Positions 52,760-61,609 of a DNA stretch of 64,000 nt are shown piece after piece; the first letter of the stretch is position 1, and the number at the start of each line of letters is the position of its first letter. The stretch comes from JACMLD01 sp044227095 (GTDB lineage Bacteria > Bacteroidota > Bacteroidia > Chitinophagales > Chitinophagaceae), in the NCBI GenBank assembly GCA_044227095.1, contig JBGAFV010000001.1, positions 3,162,001-3,226,000 on the forward strand. The letters run 5' to 3'. The position numbers were made by a program, and so were the translations under genes. The notes below the pieces were generated by a model that saw nothing but the letters and a program-made list of their open reading frames with translations, was not told the DNA's origin and did no database searches.

Positions 52760-54415
52760 TCAGACGTACAATTTCTCGTAATACTCATTGGCCATACGGT
52801 TGCTTTCAAACTGGATGCGTACATCACGCATACCATTTTTCACTACCTGGCGCCATGTTTCAAAATTATCGTAATACAATGGAAGGATTTCTTTTTCAAG
52901 AATTTCATACAACTTGTTCAAATCATATTCGTCCTGTTGTTGTACATGCATGTTTGCATAATCTGCTTTTGGTACAACAAAGCCGTTGTTTCCATGATTG
53001 ATAAACTCTGGTATCCAGCCATCATCTGTAGAAAAGTTAACAGCACCATTCATGGCTGCAGTCATACCGCTTGTTCCGGATGCCTCACGTGGTACACGCG
53101 GATTGTTCAGCCAACAGTCTGCAGCTTGTTTCATTCTTTTTGAAAGTGCCAGTTCATAACCTATTACCACTGCAACGTTTTTATATCCTTTACTTAAATG
53201 CACAAGGTGATTAAAGTCGTTGATAGCAGGATAATCCATTGGGTAAGGTTTGCCGCCCCAGATAATTTGCACCGGGTAGCGGGTATTGCTGGTAAGCCTG
53301 TTAAACCTTTCAATATCTCTTGTAATTAACTCTGCACGTTTATAGCCCGCAAAACGTCTTGCCCAAACAATAGTGAAAACGTTGGGATCAAAAATTTTAC
53401 CTGTTTGGTCTGCTACTATTTCAAAAGCTCTTTTCTTCAGGTATTTTTTGCGATCATCAAACCAGAAGTCATCGGCTTTTTCCATTTTATCGTACAACTG
53501 CTTGTCTGCCCAGTAGCGATAATTTTGTGCGTTGGTAATAGATATAATGGGGCAAACGCCTTCATGCCTGCTCCACATAGCCCTGGAAACATGGCCATGC
53601 AATTGTGAAACACCATTGGCAAGTTTTGCAAAGCGCAAAGCAACCAGCGAATGATTAAACTGATCATCAGTTATACCTGTCAGCTTTCTTGTTTCTTCCA
53701 GCGATAGACCGCAGAAGTAACTCATTTTATGACAGAGATAAATATCGTGCTTTTCATTACCTGCTTCTTCAGGTGTGTGCGTTGTAAATACAAGGCGTTT
53801 TCTTACTTCGCTGATGTTCTTATTAAACTTCTGGTATAAATAGAAAGATGCGCTGATGGCGTGTGCTTCATTCAAATGATAAAGCTCCGGATTAAAACCT
53901 ATCTCATCCATTAACTTAGCACCACCTACACCAAGCAATATAAACTGCGCCACTTTAGTAGCAACGTTCGCATCGTACAAACGATGAGTGATGGTTTGCG
54001 ACACATAATCGTTCTCTGGTAAATCTGTGCTTAATAAAAAGATAGGCGCACTCTTAAATGTTTCCGGATTTAAGTAAAACACTTTTACCCAAACAGGGTG
54101 TTCGTGAATAGTTACCTGAAATTTAATGCCGGTGTCTTCAAGAAAGCTGGTGTTTTTTTCCATCCAGGTTACTTGCAAGGTTTGGTCCTGGTTACGGGCC
54201 TGGTCGTAATAACCATACTTCCATAAAATACCAATGCCTACAAGGTTTTGTTTCAGTTCGTATGCACTACGCATATGGCTGCCCGAAAGAAAGCCAAGGC
54301 CACCGCTGTAAATTTTGAGGGGCTGATGTACAGCAAACTCCATTGAGAAATAAGCAATCTTTTTTGAATAGCGGTCTTCAGGTGTGTAGGGTACTTTAAA
54401 TTTTTTAAAACTCAT
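52760..54415 (-). CDS. Alpha-glucan phosphorylase-like protein (GT35) lacking the PLP lysine
   Basis: 551 aa, close to the short (TIGR02094-like) glucan phosphorylase family rather than the ~800-aa type. Family features include AYFSMEFAVHQPLKIYSGGL at the start, a HLNEAHA loop, and FTIVWARRFAGYKRAELI. The cofactor motif, normally EASGTxxMK with PLP on the Lys, reads EASGTSGMTAAMNGA with Thr452. Without PLP, standard phosphorolysis should not occur, so the protein may be a glucosyltransferase, a regulator or an enzyme with a different mechanism. The change may be shared by Bacteroidota relatives. Cytoplasmic, likely linked to glycogen or to the glucan made by amylosucrase. Confidence 0.88.
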   Translation of the reverse strand: MSFKKFKVPYTPEDRYSKKIAYFSMEFAVHQPLKIYSGGLGFLSGSHMRSAYELKQNLVGIGILWKYGYYDQARNQDQTLQVTWMEKNTSFLEDTGIKFQVTIHEHPVWVKVFYLNPETFKSAPIFLLSTDLPENDYVSQTITHRLYDANVATKVAQFILLGVGGAKLMDEIGFNPELYHLNEAHAISASFYLYQKFNKNISEVRKRLVFTTHTPEEAGNEKHDIYLCHKMSYFCGLSLEETRKLTGITDDQFNHSLVALRFAKLANGVSQLHGHVSRAMWSRHEGVCPIISITNAQNYRYWADKQLYDKMEKADDFWFDDRKKYLKKRAFEIVADQTGKIFDPNVFTIVWARRFAGYKRAELITRDIERFNRLTSNTRYPVQIIWGGKPYPMDYPAINDFNHLVHLSKGYKNVAVVIGYELALSKRMKQAADCWLNNPRVPREASGTSGMTAAMNGAVNFSTDDGWIPEFINHGNNGFVVPKADYANMHVQQQDEYDLNKLYEILEKEILPLYYDNFETWRQVVKNGMRDVRIQFESNRMANEYYEKLYV

Positions 54416-54544
54416 AATTGAATCATATATTCTTTAACAATCAGTAAGGGCACGCAAATTAACGGTAAAAAATCAAAACAATTGTATTGTATTTAAATTG
54501 TTGATTACCAGTGTTAAGGGTATGTATTTTTTTAATTGAGGCAA

Positions 54545-55525
54545 TTAGCTTTTTCGTGTTGATTTTGCCGGTTTTGCGGGTTTTACCGGGGTTTTAGGCG
54601 GTGGTTTTCTTGTATAGCTGCCTTCAAAAAAACATTTGATATCGCGGTGAGAACCACATCCGTCTTCTTTTATGGATACAGTATTGCCGGAAAAACTGAA
54701 AGTCATTTCGCATTGGTCACCTGGCTGGTGATAAAATGCTTTGTTTGGACCGGTTATTTTTGCCACGCCTTTTAGTTCTCCTTTGCAATTTCCTTCGCTT
54801 TTTTCAAAGTGCACAAAAAACATCAACTCCCCCGCTTTTTTACCGTCGCGAACAGATACCAAATTCAGTTTGTTTTGAAAATAATCCCCTGCAAGTTTGT
54901 TTTTGCGGGCTAATGTATCTATTGGATTGGCAATTTCTTTTTTAGGTTCTGTTTCGTTCGATTCTGTAAGTATCAGTGCAAAAGCATCCGTTCCGTTTAT
55001 ATAGGCATAGGTTGCTTTTTTATAAACCAGGCGGCCATCTGCTGCTTTATATTGCCTGTTTGTGGTAATGGAGTAACGATTATCTATAACCGCAGTTTGT
55101 TCTGTAGCCGGGTTATTATCTGGCACCAGCACCGGCATTCCGGTAACAAATTTTTTGTCTTTGTTAAATACAAGGAGGTAAGCTGCTTTCTGCGCCGGGC
55201 TAATTGCTTTTATAAGAAGATAATTGTCGTTGTTCTTATCAATCATTCTTCCTAACGGATAAATCTTAGGTTTTACTGTTTTTCCAAAAACACTGTGCAA
55301 AATTGAATCGGGTACAAGGCCGGTAAATGTTTTATAACTGATGGCTGATGTATCAGTTTTCTTTTTTTCAAAGGAAGAATCTGCAATAATAAAAGGAGGT
55401 TTTACGGGATCGAGAAAGCCTATAAAATCCGAAATGGTGATGTTTTCATCAGTTAACTGCTTTTTCTTGGCTTTGCAGGCCGTTATCAGCAGAGGCAGCA
55501 AAAAGATCAACGTCCATTTTTTCAT
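54545..55525 (-). CDS. Lipoprotein of unknown function
   Basis: 326 aa. The signal peptide ends in the lipobox LITAC (lipidated Cys at residue 17) followed by a very basic KAKKKQ. The middle is a beta-rich domain (LLIKAISPAQKAAYLLVFNK; KATYAYINGTDAFALILTES). The C-terminal ~110 residues form a second beta domain with paired cysteines (GNCKGELKG, DQCEMTFSF, DGCGSHRDIKCF) and a Pro/Lys-rich tail. I recognise no family; proteins of this layout are common in Chitinophagaceae. Single gene upstream of the glucan phosphorylase-like gene, 129 bp apart. Confidence 0.85.
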   Translation of the reverse strand: MKKWTLIFLLPLLITACKAKKKQLTDENITISDFIGFLDPVKPPFIIADSSFEKKKTDTSAISYKTFTGLVPDSILHSVFGKTVKPKIYPLGRMIDKNNDNYLLIKAISPAQKAAYLLVFNKDKKFVTGMPVLVPDNNPATEQTAVIDNRYSITTNRQYKAADGRLVYKKATYAYINGTDAFALILTESNETEPKKEIANPIDTLARKNKLAGDYFQNKLNLVSVRDGKKAGELMFFVHFEKSEGNCKGELKGVAKITGPNKAFYHQPGDQCEMTFSFSGNTVSIKEDGCGSHRDIKCFFEGSYTRKPPPKTPVKPAKPAKSTRKS

Positions 55526-55649
55526 AAATCCAATGTTGGCTGGCTAAAATAGGCATTTTACCTGAACCAGCATCCGGGCATTTTTAGGCAGGCAAAACCT
55601 TAAATGTTGCCATCTGCAACCGGTTCTGGCATTGGTCGGCAAATCTGTT

Positions 55650-55687
55650 TTTCCCTTTTTCAGAATTATTTTTTAGATTTGTCTAAA
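55650..55687 (+). promoter_or_regulatory. mntR promoter with overlapping DtxR/MntR-type operator
   Basis: TTTAGATTTGTCTAAA (55672-55687) is a perfect interrupted palindrome (TTTAGA-N4-TCTAAA) close to the sites of DtxR/MntR regulators. It overlaps the -7 box TAGATTTG (55674-55681), which is preceded at 20 bp by a TTTC -33-like box. Metal-loaded regulator bound here would block transcription. Confidence 0.75.
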
Positions 55688-55703
55688 TTTTAATTTAGTT
55701 GTA

Positions 55704-56375
55704 ATGAAATATTCCGCCAGTAAGGAAAATTATATAAAAGCCATTTTTCATTTGCAGCAGGAAGAAGAAAGTGTTACCACCAATGCGCTTGCTGAAGCAT
55801 TGCAGACAAAGCCGGCTTCGGTAACAGATATGCTGAAGAAATTAAAAACGCAAAAACTGCTTCAGTACGAAAAATACCACGGCGTAAAACTTACACCAGA
55901 AGGTAAAAAACTAGCGGTACAAATTATCCGCAAGCACCGTTTGTGGGAGTATTTCCTGGTAGAGCGTTTGCATTTTGGGTGGGAAGAAGTGCATGATATT
56001 GCAGAAGAACTGGAGCACATTAGCAGTAAAAAATTAATTGACAGGCTGGATGCTTTTCTTGATTTTCCAAAAGCAGACCCCCATGGCGATCCCATTCCAG
56101 ATGCAAATGGTAAAATGCCATTGTTGCAACAATCTGCAGTATACGATATGCCGGTTAACAGCAGTGGTGTTGTAAATGGAATTAGTGATCAGTCTGCAGA
56201 AATGCTTGAACTGCTAAAACATAAAAATATACAGCTGGGTACAAGGCTGGAAATAAAAAGAAAGTTTGATGTTGATGGCTCGGTGGAAATAAAAATCCGT
56301 AACCAGCAAGCTGTAAACATTAGTGAACATGTAGCAAGAAATTTATTGATAGCGTATGACAAAAAGAGCAGATAA
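55704..56375 (+). CDS. DtxR/MntR-family metal-dependent transcriptional regulator
   Basis: 223 aa. The N-terminal winged HTH (SASKENYIKAIFHLQQEEES, TNALAEALQTKPASVTDMLK) is followed by a metal-binding and dimerisation domain (IIRKHRLWEYFLVERL, HDIAEELEHISSKKLIDRLD) with the His/Glu ligands of this family, and a C-terminal FeoA/SH3-like domain from about residue 150. With Mn2+ or Fe2+ bound it represses metal uptake genes. It overlaps the Nramp transporter gene by 20 bp, and a palindromic operator overlaps its own promoter, so an autoregulated two-gene operon is likely. Whether the metal is Mn or Fe cannot be decided. Confidence 0.94.
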   Translation: MKYSASKENYIKAIFHLQQEEESVTTNALAEALQTKPASVTDMLKKLKTQKLLQYEKYHGVKLTPEGKKLAVQIIRKHRLWEYFLVERLHFGWEEVHDIAEELEHISSKKLIDRLDAFLDFPKADPHGDPIPDANGKMPLLQQSAVYDMPVNSSGVVNGISDQSAEMLELLKHKNIQLGTRLEIKRKFDVDGSVEIKIRNQQAVNISEHVARNLLIAYDKKSR

Positions 56376-58236
56376 TCATGTATCGCTAAGCGAAGTACAT
56401 GAGACAATTGATACACGCAGTGTTTCTAATAGAAAGAAAATACTTGCTTTTCTTGGGCCTGCATATTTAGTGAGTGTTGGTTATATGGATCCGGGCAACT
56501 GGGCAACCGATCTTGCTGGCGGTAGCAAATTTGGTTATTCGCTTATTTGGGTTTTATTGATGAGTAACCTTATGGCATTATTGCTGCAAAACCTTTCTGC
56601 AAGACTTGGCATTGTGCGTGGCCGCGATCTTGCACAGGTAAACCGTGAAGTATATCCCCCTGCAGTTAATTTTATTTTATACCTGCTTGCAGAAATAGCT
56701 ATTGCCGCCTGCGATTTGGCAGAAGTGCTGGGTATGGCAATTGGTATACACTTATTAACCGGCATACCCATTTTGTGGGGTGTTTTAATAACCGTGCTGG
56801 ATACGTTTTTACTTTTTTACCTGCAACGTTTAGGCATGCGAAAAATGGAGGCATTTATTATTACACTTGTAGCTATTATCGGTCTTGCTTTTCTTGCAGA
56901 AATGTTTTTTGCAAAACCAGTATTGAGTGAAGTGGTTACTGGGTTTATTCCTACAATACCCGGTAAAGAAGCATTGTACATAGCTATTGGCATTATTGGC
57001 GCCACCGTAATGCCGCATAATTTATACCTGCATTCTGCGCTTGTGCAAACCCGCAAGATTGCAAGAGATGAAGCAAGTATTAAGAAGGCATTGAAGCTGA
57101 ATATGTTTGATACAACTATTGCATTAAACCTTGCTTTCTTTGTAAATGCAGCTATACTCATACTGGCCGCCGCAGTTTTTTTTAAAGCAGGAAGAACAGA
57201 TGTGGCAGAGATTAAAGATGCGCATCAGTTGTTATCGCCAATGCTGGGTAATGCAATAGCGCCTGTATTATTTGCAATAGCACTTATTGCTGCGGGGCAG
57301 AGTTCAACCATTACCGGTACACTTGCCGGGCAAATTGTAATGGAAGGATATCTGTTGCTGCGCATCAATCCTTTATTGAGGCGATTAATAACAAGGCTTG
57401 TTGCCATTGTACCCGCTGTAATTACCATTCTAATTTATGGCGATGATAAAATTGATGCGTTGCTCATATTCAGCCAGGTAGTGCTTAGTCTGCAATTGGG
57501 CTTTGCCATTATTCCGCTTATACATTTTGTGAGCGAAAAAGAGAAGATGGGCATATTTACCATCAAACCATTAACACAGGTATTGTCGTGGCTTGTTGCT
57601 GCCGTATTGGTATACCTCAACTTAAAAATGGTATTTGGTGAAGGGATTGATTTTTTGCAGAACGATCATTCATTGGTCGGAAAGATATTTGTTGTTGTTG
57701 GACTTATTGTATTGGTAGCGCTGATGATTACAGTGATAGCAATCCCTTTAATTAAAAAGAGAAAAGAAGCAGTTGGTGTTACTGTACATCCGGAGCTAAG
57801 AACATTTAACAATTTTGCTATTCCTGAGTTTAATCATGTAGCAGTAGCGCTTGATTTTAGCGGGCACGATGAAAAATTAGTTGCTTTTGCATTGGGCCAG
57901 GGTAAACCAGGCACAAGATATATTTTGCTGCATGTTGTAGAAAGTGCAAGCGCAAGGTTATTGGGCGATTCAACTGCGGATTTGGAGAGTGAACAGGATA
58001 AAGAACAATTGAAAGCATATGTGCAGCAATTGCAGGAGCGGGGCCTTAATGCCGTGGCCAGGATTGGCTACCGTAACCGTATAAGCGAAATTGTACGGAT
58101 TGTAAAAGAAGAAGAAGCTGATATTGTTATAATGGGTGCGCATGGCCATGCTGGTATAAAAGATTTATTGTACGGAGAAACCATCAACAAAGTACGACAC
58201 GAACTGAAATTGCCCGTACTGGTAGTTAATGTTTAG
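56356..58236 (+). CDS. mntH: Nramp divalent-metal transporter fused to a C-terminal UspA domain
   Basis: 626 aa, about 180 longer than a standard Nramp transporter. The first ~440 residues form 11 helices with metal-site motifs VGYMDPGNWATDLAGG (helix 1) and GATVMPHNLYLHSAL (helix 6). They import Mn2+/Fe2+ with protons. Residues ~490-626 form a universal stress protein domain: FNHVAVALDFSGHDEKL at the start, then VIMGAHGHAG...GETINKV, where the usual Ser/Thr after the third Gly is Glu, so nucleotide binding may be altered. The domain may sense nucleotide or stress to gate transport. The gene overlaps mntR by 20 bp; the promoter is shared. Confidence 0.95.
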   Translation: MTKRADNHVSLSEVHETIDTRSVSNRKKILAFLGPAYLVSVGYMDPGNWATDLAGGSKFGYSLIWVLLMSNLMALLLQNLSARLGIVRGRDLAQVNREVYPPAVNFILYLLAEIAIAACDLAEVLGMAIGIHLLTGIPILWGVLITVLDTFLLFYLQRLGMRKMEAFIITLVAIIGLAFLAEMFFAKPVLSEVVTGFIPTIPGKEALYIAIGIIGATVMPHNLYLHSALVQTRKIARDEASIKKALKLNMFDTTIALNLAFFVNAAILILAAAVFFKAGRTDVAEIKDAHQLLSPMLGNAIAPVLFAIALIAAGQSSTITGTLAGQIVMEGYLLLRINPLLRRLITRLVAIVPAVITILIYGDDKIDALLIFSQVVLSLQLGFAIIPLIHFVSEKEKMGIFTIKPLTQVLSWLVAAVLVYLNLKMVFGEGIDFLQNDHSLVGKIFVVVGLIVLVALMITVIAIPLIKKRKEAVGVTVHPELRTFNNFAIPEFNHVAVALDFSGHDEKLVAFALGQGKPGTRYILLHVVESASARLLGDSTADLESEQDKEQLKAYVQQLQERGLNAVARIGYRNRISEIVRIVKEEEADIVIMGAHGHAGIKDLLYGETINKVRHELKLPVLVVNV

Positions 58237-58362
58237 TAGTCATCTTGTTTCAGTTATTTGTAGGCATAGCGCAAAAAATAAACGAGCAGCCGCAAAAAAT
58301 AAATGTCGGTTCATGATTGTATTTGCTACAGGTAAATTTGCAATACAGCAAATTTTTACAAC

Positions 58363-58932
58363 ATGAAAAATATACGGGCAGTAAACAGTTGCATACTGGC
58401 AGTAATTATATTGCTCAGCGCATGTAAAAAAAGTTCAGATAGTAATACTGCTACTCCCAATGGTAATTATTATGTCAAATTCAAATCGAACGGAACGCAA
58501 AAGGAGTATTATCAGAATGCAGCTGGTAATTTTAACCGTGCACAATCTTCTGGCGGAAAATACAGCAGCGCATTTGGTGGTACAAAAGATCAGTTTGTAG
58601 CGATAAAAGATAACATGGCCCTTGCATTGGTAACAAACGGGCAAAAACAGGTAAATGTTAACTACGTTAATTATGCCACAACTGCTGCAGGACTTACAAA
58701 AGGTTATATTGTTCAGCTGGCGTATTACGATGAAAATGGTGTTTTCTTTACCACATGGTCAGATGATTTTATACTCGCCATTCCCTCTGGCACAGAAACA
58801 AATGCAAAGATTACGATTACTGCAGCCAATGCTACATCAATTAAAGGCACATTCAGCGGTGTGTTGTACTCAAACGATTATTCCAAAAAATTAAATGTTA
58901 CTGAAGGAGATTTTTTTATTGAACTAAAATGA
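58363..58932 (+). CDS. Small lipoprotein of unknown function
   Basis: 189 aa. The signal peptide ends in the lipobox LLSAC (about residue 21), followed by Lys/Ser/Asp-rich KKSSDSN. The mature part is a beta-rich single domain (NYYVKFKSNGTQKEYYQ, AKITITAANATSIKGTFSGV). It resembles the small exported Bacteroidota DUF proteins with an immunoglobulin-like fold, but no motif identifies it. Located downstream of the Nramp gene with its own promoter region; not obviously part of the metal operon. Confidence 0.8.
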   Translation: MKNIRAVNSCILAVIILLSACKKSSDSNTATPNGNYYVKFKSNGTQKEYYQNAAGNFNRAQSSGGKYSSAFGGTKDQFVAIKDNMALALVTNGQKQVNVNYVNYATTAAGLTKGYIVQLAYYDENGVFFTTWSDDFILAIPSGTETNAKITITAANATSIKGTFSGVLYSNDYSKKLNVTEGDFFIELK

Positions 58933-58942
58933 TGAAAAATAT

Positions 58943-58980
58943 TTAGTATTCAGTATTTAGATCCGCGAGTACTGAATACT
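58943..58980. repeat. Dispersed AGTATTCAGTATTTAG-type repeat
   Basis: TAGTATTCAGTATTTAGATC, then CCGCGAG and CTGAATACT, related to 34231-34330. It separates the lipoprotein gene from the potassium channel gene and argues against a channel start at 58980. Confidence 0.6.
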
Positions 58981-59042
58981 TGTTGTTTCCGCAACTTTCT
59001 TTCCTTCTCTTTGATTATATTTACGGAAACCGCTGTTACATT

Positions 59043-60050
59043 TTGAAGAATTCGCTTTGGCGCCTTTTACAACCATTTATTATTTTACAGCTCATAGTTA
59101 CTATTGGTATTGTGGGCTATATGTTTATTGAACATTTTAATTTTGTGGATGCGGTGTATATGACCACCATTTCCATTACCACTGCAGGGTTTACAGAAGT
59201 GCATACCTTAAGTACAGCCGGTCGCATGTTTACTGTTCTTTTACTGATTACCAGTTGGGGCTCTTTTGCATTTGCGCTTACACGCATTACACAATACATA
59301 GTTAGCGGAGAAATCAATAAATTTTTTAAATACCGGAAGCTTATGGGAGCCATTGATAAAATGAACGGTCACGTTATTGTTTGTGGTTATGGCCGTAATG
59401 GAAAACAGGCAGCACAAACATTAAAAGTGCATGGAGAACCATTTGTTGTTATTGAAAGAGATCCTGCTCTTGTAGAGCAAAACCTTGCAGACCATCCCGA
59501 ACTTATTTATTTGCTTGGTGATGGTACGGACGATGATGTACTTCGCCGTGCAGGGATAGGCCGTGCAAAGGCGCTGATATCTGCATTGCCCACAGATGCA
59601 GACAATGTTTTTATTGTATTATCTGCAAGATCAATGAATGCAAACATGCAAATAATAAGCCGTGCTGCCAGTGGAAACTCTGTTGCCAAACTAAAAAAAG
59701 CAGGGGCAGACAGTGTTATTATGCCAGATAAAATTGGCGGCACACATATGGCCACCCTTGTTTCAAAACCAGATGTTATTGAGTTTATAGATTATTTATC
59801 CGGAGAAGAAGGAGAGAGCATCAATATGGAGTCTGTGCCATGGATACAATTGCCAGATGAAATAAAAGATAAAACATTGCGTGAGATTATGAACTGGAAA
59901 GTAACCGGTGTAAACTGCATCGGCATAAAAAGTAAAGACGGAAAATTTGTTATTAACCCACCAGATGATATTCTTATAGAAGAAGGAATGAAAGTAATTG
60001 TATTAGGAACCAGGCAACAGATAGAAGAAATGAAAGGTAATATAAGGTAG
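59043..60050 (+). CDS. Potassium channel protein with TrkA-N (RCK) domain
   Basis: 335 aa if started at TTG 59043. The open frame reaches TTG 58980, but that lies in a dispersed repeat; no ATG exists before the second membrane segment, so the start is uncertain. Two membrane helices flank a pore with TTISITTAGFTEV instead of the usual TVGYGD filter. A TrkA-N Rossmann domain follows (VIVCGYGRNGKQAA, about residue 110) and a TrkA-C domain at about 245-335 (INMESVPWIQLPDEI). K+ channels of this RCK type are gated by nucleotides or ions. The altered filter makes K+ selectivity less certain. Single gene. Confidence 0.88.
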   Translation: MKNSLWRLLQPFIILQLIVTIGIVGYMFIEHFNFVDAVYMTTISITTAGFTEVHTLSTAGRMFTVLLLITSWGSFAFALTRITQYIVSGEINKFFKYRKLMGAIDKMNGHVIVCGYGRNGKQAAQTLKVHGEPFVVIERDPALVEQNLADHPELIYLLGDGTDDDVLRRAGIGRAKALISALPTDADNVFIVLSARSMNANMQIISRAASGNSVAKLKKAGADSVIMPDKIGGTHMATLVSKPDVIEFIDYLSGEEGESINMESVPWIQLPDEIKDKTLREIMNWKVTGVNCIGIKSKDGKFVINPPDDILIEEGMKVIVLGTRQQIEEMKGNIR

Positions 60051-60199
60051 TGGTTAGTTCTCAGTCGATAGTCGTTAGCCGGTTTATGGTTCGGAGTTCT
60101 TTAGTTTATAGTTGTTTTATGCGAAGAAGCTGAATTCTATTTTGCATCACTTCTGACATCGTTACAATTAATTGCTACAATCACATAATTCATCAAATA

Positions 60200-60228
60200 A
60201 AAAACCGTCAGACTAAGCTGGCGGTTTA
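60200..60228. terminator. Hairpin terminator between channel and FKBP genes
   Basis: AAACCGTCAG (60202-60211) pairs with CTGGCGGTTT (60218-60227), with one G-U pair at RNA level, between convergent genes. An A run precedes it and T's follow on the minus strand. Confidence 0.65.
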
Positions 60229-60265
60229 AGTACTTGACTAAAGACTATCGATTAAAGACTACTGA

Positions 60266-61000
60266 TTATTTAACGATATCGAGCAGTTCTACATCAAATA
60301 TAAGTGTAGAGCCCGGAGTTATTTTTGGTCCTGCTGCATTATCACCATAAGCCAGATCCGATGGCAGGAATAATTTCCATTTACTGCCAACTGGCATCAG
60401 TTGCAATGCTTCTACCCAACCTTTTATTACACCTGTTACAGGAAACTCTACAGGCTCGCCACGGTCTACAGAACTATCAAAAACAGTTCCGTCTATTAAA
60501 GTGCCATGATAATGACATTTAACTTTATCTGATGGCATTGGTTTAGCTCCGGTTCCTTCTTTTATTATTTGGTATTGTAAACCACTGGCAGTAGTAATTA
60601 CGCCGGGCTTTGTTTTATTTTCTGCAAGAAAAGCTTCACCTGCTTTATGATTGGTTTCAATAATGCCAGCATTTGCTTTGCGGCTCTCTTCCATTTTTTC
60701 AGCCTGTTTTTGCTGTAAAAAATTATTTACACAAGCCGTCATTTGTGCTTCTGTAAGTAAAGTTTTGCCGGTTTTAGTATCATTAATAGCACGGTTCAGC
60801 ATAGCGGTATTGATATTGGTAATACCTTGTGCTTTATAAAAACTGGCAAGGCTCATACCGATTGAATAGCTAAGCGAATCGTTTTGAGATTTAAAAGTGG
60901 GGACTGCAGTTGTAGCGACTGGCTTTTTAGCTGTTTTTGCCTGCGCCGATACAGACATAATTACACTCATAGCAACAAGACCCGTAAGTAGTTTTTTCAT
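60266..61000 (-). CDS. FKBP-type peptidyl-prolyl isomerase, periplasmic Mip/FkpA-like
   Basis: 244 aa. The signal peptide (LLTGLVAMSVIMSVSAQA) is followed by an N-terminal dimerisation segment with helical FKBP_N character (SLSYSIGMSLASFYKAQG, FLQQKQAEKMEESRKANAG). The FKBP domain (about residues 140-244) has VKCHYHGTLIDGTVFDSS, GWVEALQLMPVGSKWKL and GSTLIFDVELLDI. It catalyses proline cis-trans isomerisation and acts as a periplasmic folding chaperone. Length and domain order are normal. Single gene, divergent from the thioesterase. Confidence 0.95.
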   Translation of the reverse strand: MKKLLTGLVAMSVIMSVSAQAKTAKKPVATTAVPTFKSQNDSLSYSIGMSLASFYKAQGITNINTAMLNRAINDTKTGKTLLTEAQMTACVNNFLQQKQAEKMEESRKANAGIIETNHKAGEAFLAENKTKPGVITTASGLQYQIIKEGTGAKPMPSDKVKCHYHGTLIDGTVFDSSVDRGEPVEFPVTGVIKGWVEALQLMPVGSKWKLFLPSDLAYGDNAAGPKITPGSTLIFDVELLDIVK

Positions 61001-61097
61001 TGAAATTTAATTTGGCGCGAAATTATTAATTTTTTATTTAACAAACCTGCTGGTAAACGTATGAACTGGTCAACTTATTCTGTTTTAATTTGCCGTT

Positions 61098-61535
61098 ATG
61101 AATAAATTTATTCTTCCTGTAGAAGTAAGGTGGTCAGATCTTGATCCCAACTTCCACGTTCGCCACTCAGTTTATTACGATTATGGAGCATATTGCCGTG
61201 TCAAATTCCTTGAGGCACATAATATAACGGCACAGTTTATGCTCAGTCAGCATTTCGGCCCAATTCTTTTCAGGGAAGAATGTGTGTTTAAAAAAGAAAT
61301 TGTATTTGCAGACAAGATCTCATTAGATGTAAAATTGTTAAAAGCAAGAAAAGATGCCAGTCGCTGGACGATGCAGCACCAGCTTTTTAAAAACGATGAA
61401 ATAGTTGCGGCTATTCTTACGTTAGATGGTGCGTGGATAGATACCGAGAAAAGAAAACTGGCTATTCCACCTGCAGATGTTAAAGAGGTGTTTGTACATA
61501 TGCCAAAGGCAGATGGATTTGAATGGACTGATTAA
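61098..61535 (+). CDS. Acyl-CoA thioesterase, hotdog fold (YbgC/FadM-like)
   Basis: 145 aa single hotdog domain. The start VRWSDLDPNFHVRHSVYYDY carries the conserved Asp and the aromatic-rich helix found in 4-hydroxybenzoyl-CoA and YbgC-type thioesterases. It hydrolyses acyl-CoA esters in the cytoplasm; chain length is unknown. Related proteins can act on lipid acyl chains or on aromatic CoA. Single gene, 97 bp from the divergent FKBP start, and 74 bp before the DUF4197 gene. Confidence 0.9.
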   Translation: MNKFILPVEVRWSDLDPNFHVRHSVYYDYGAYCRVKFLEAHNITAQFMLSQHFGPILFREECVFKKEIVFADKISLDVKLLKARKDASRWTMQHQLFKNDEIVAAILTLDGAWIDTEKRKLAIPPADVKEVFVHMPKADGFEWTD

Positions 61536-61609
61536 ACCCTGATAAGATCATTGCGTCGAACGAAACGCTAATAATGATTAATAACTATAAAGTAAACGAT
61601 GCATACACT

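Noticed and set aside
58980..59042. Upstream TTG start of the potassium channel
   Set aside because: The added residues come from the end of a dispersed repeat and from AT-rich leader sequence; a TTG at 59043 next to the first membrane helix is more plausible.
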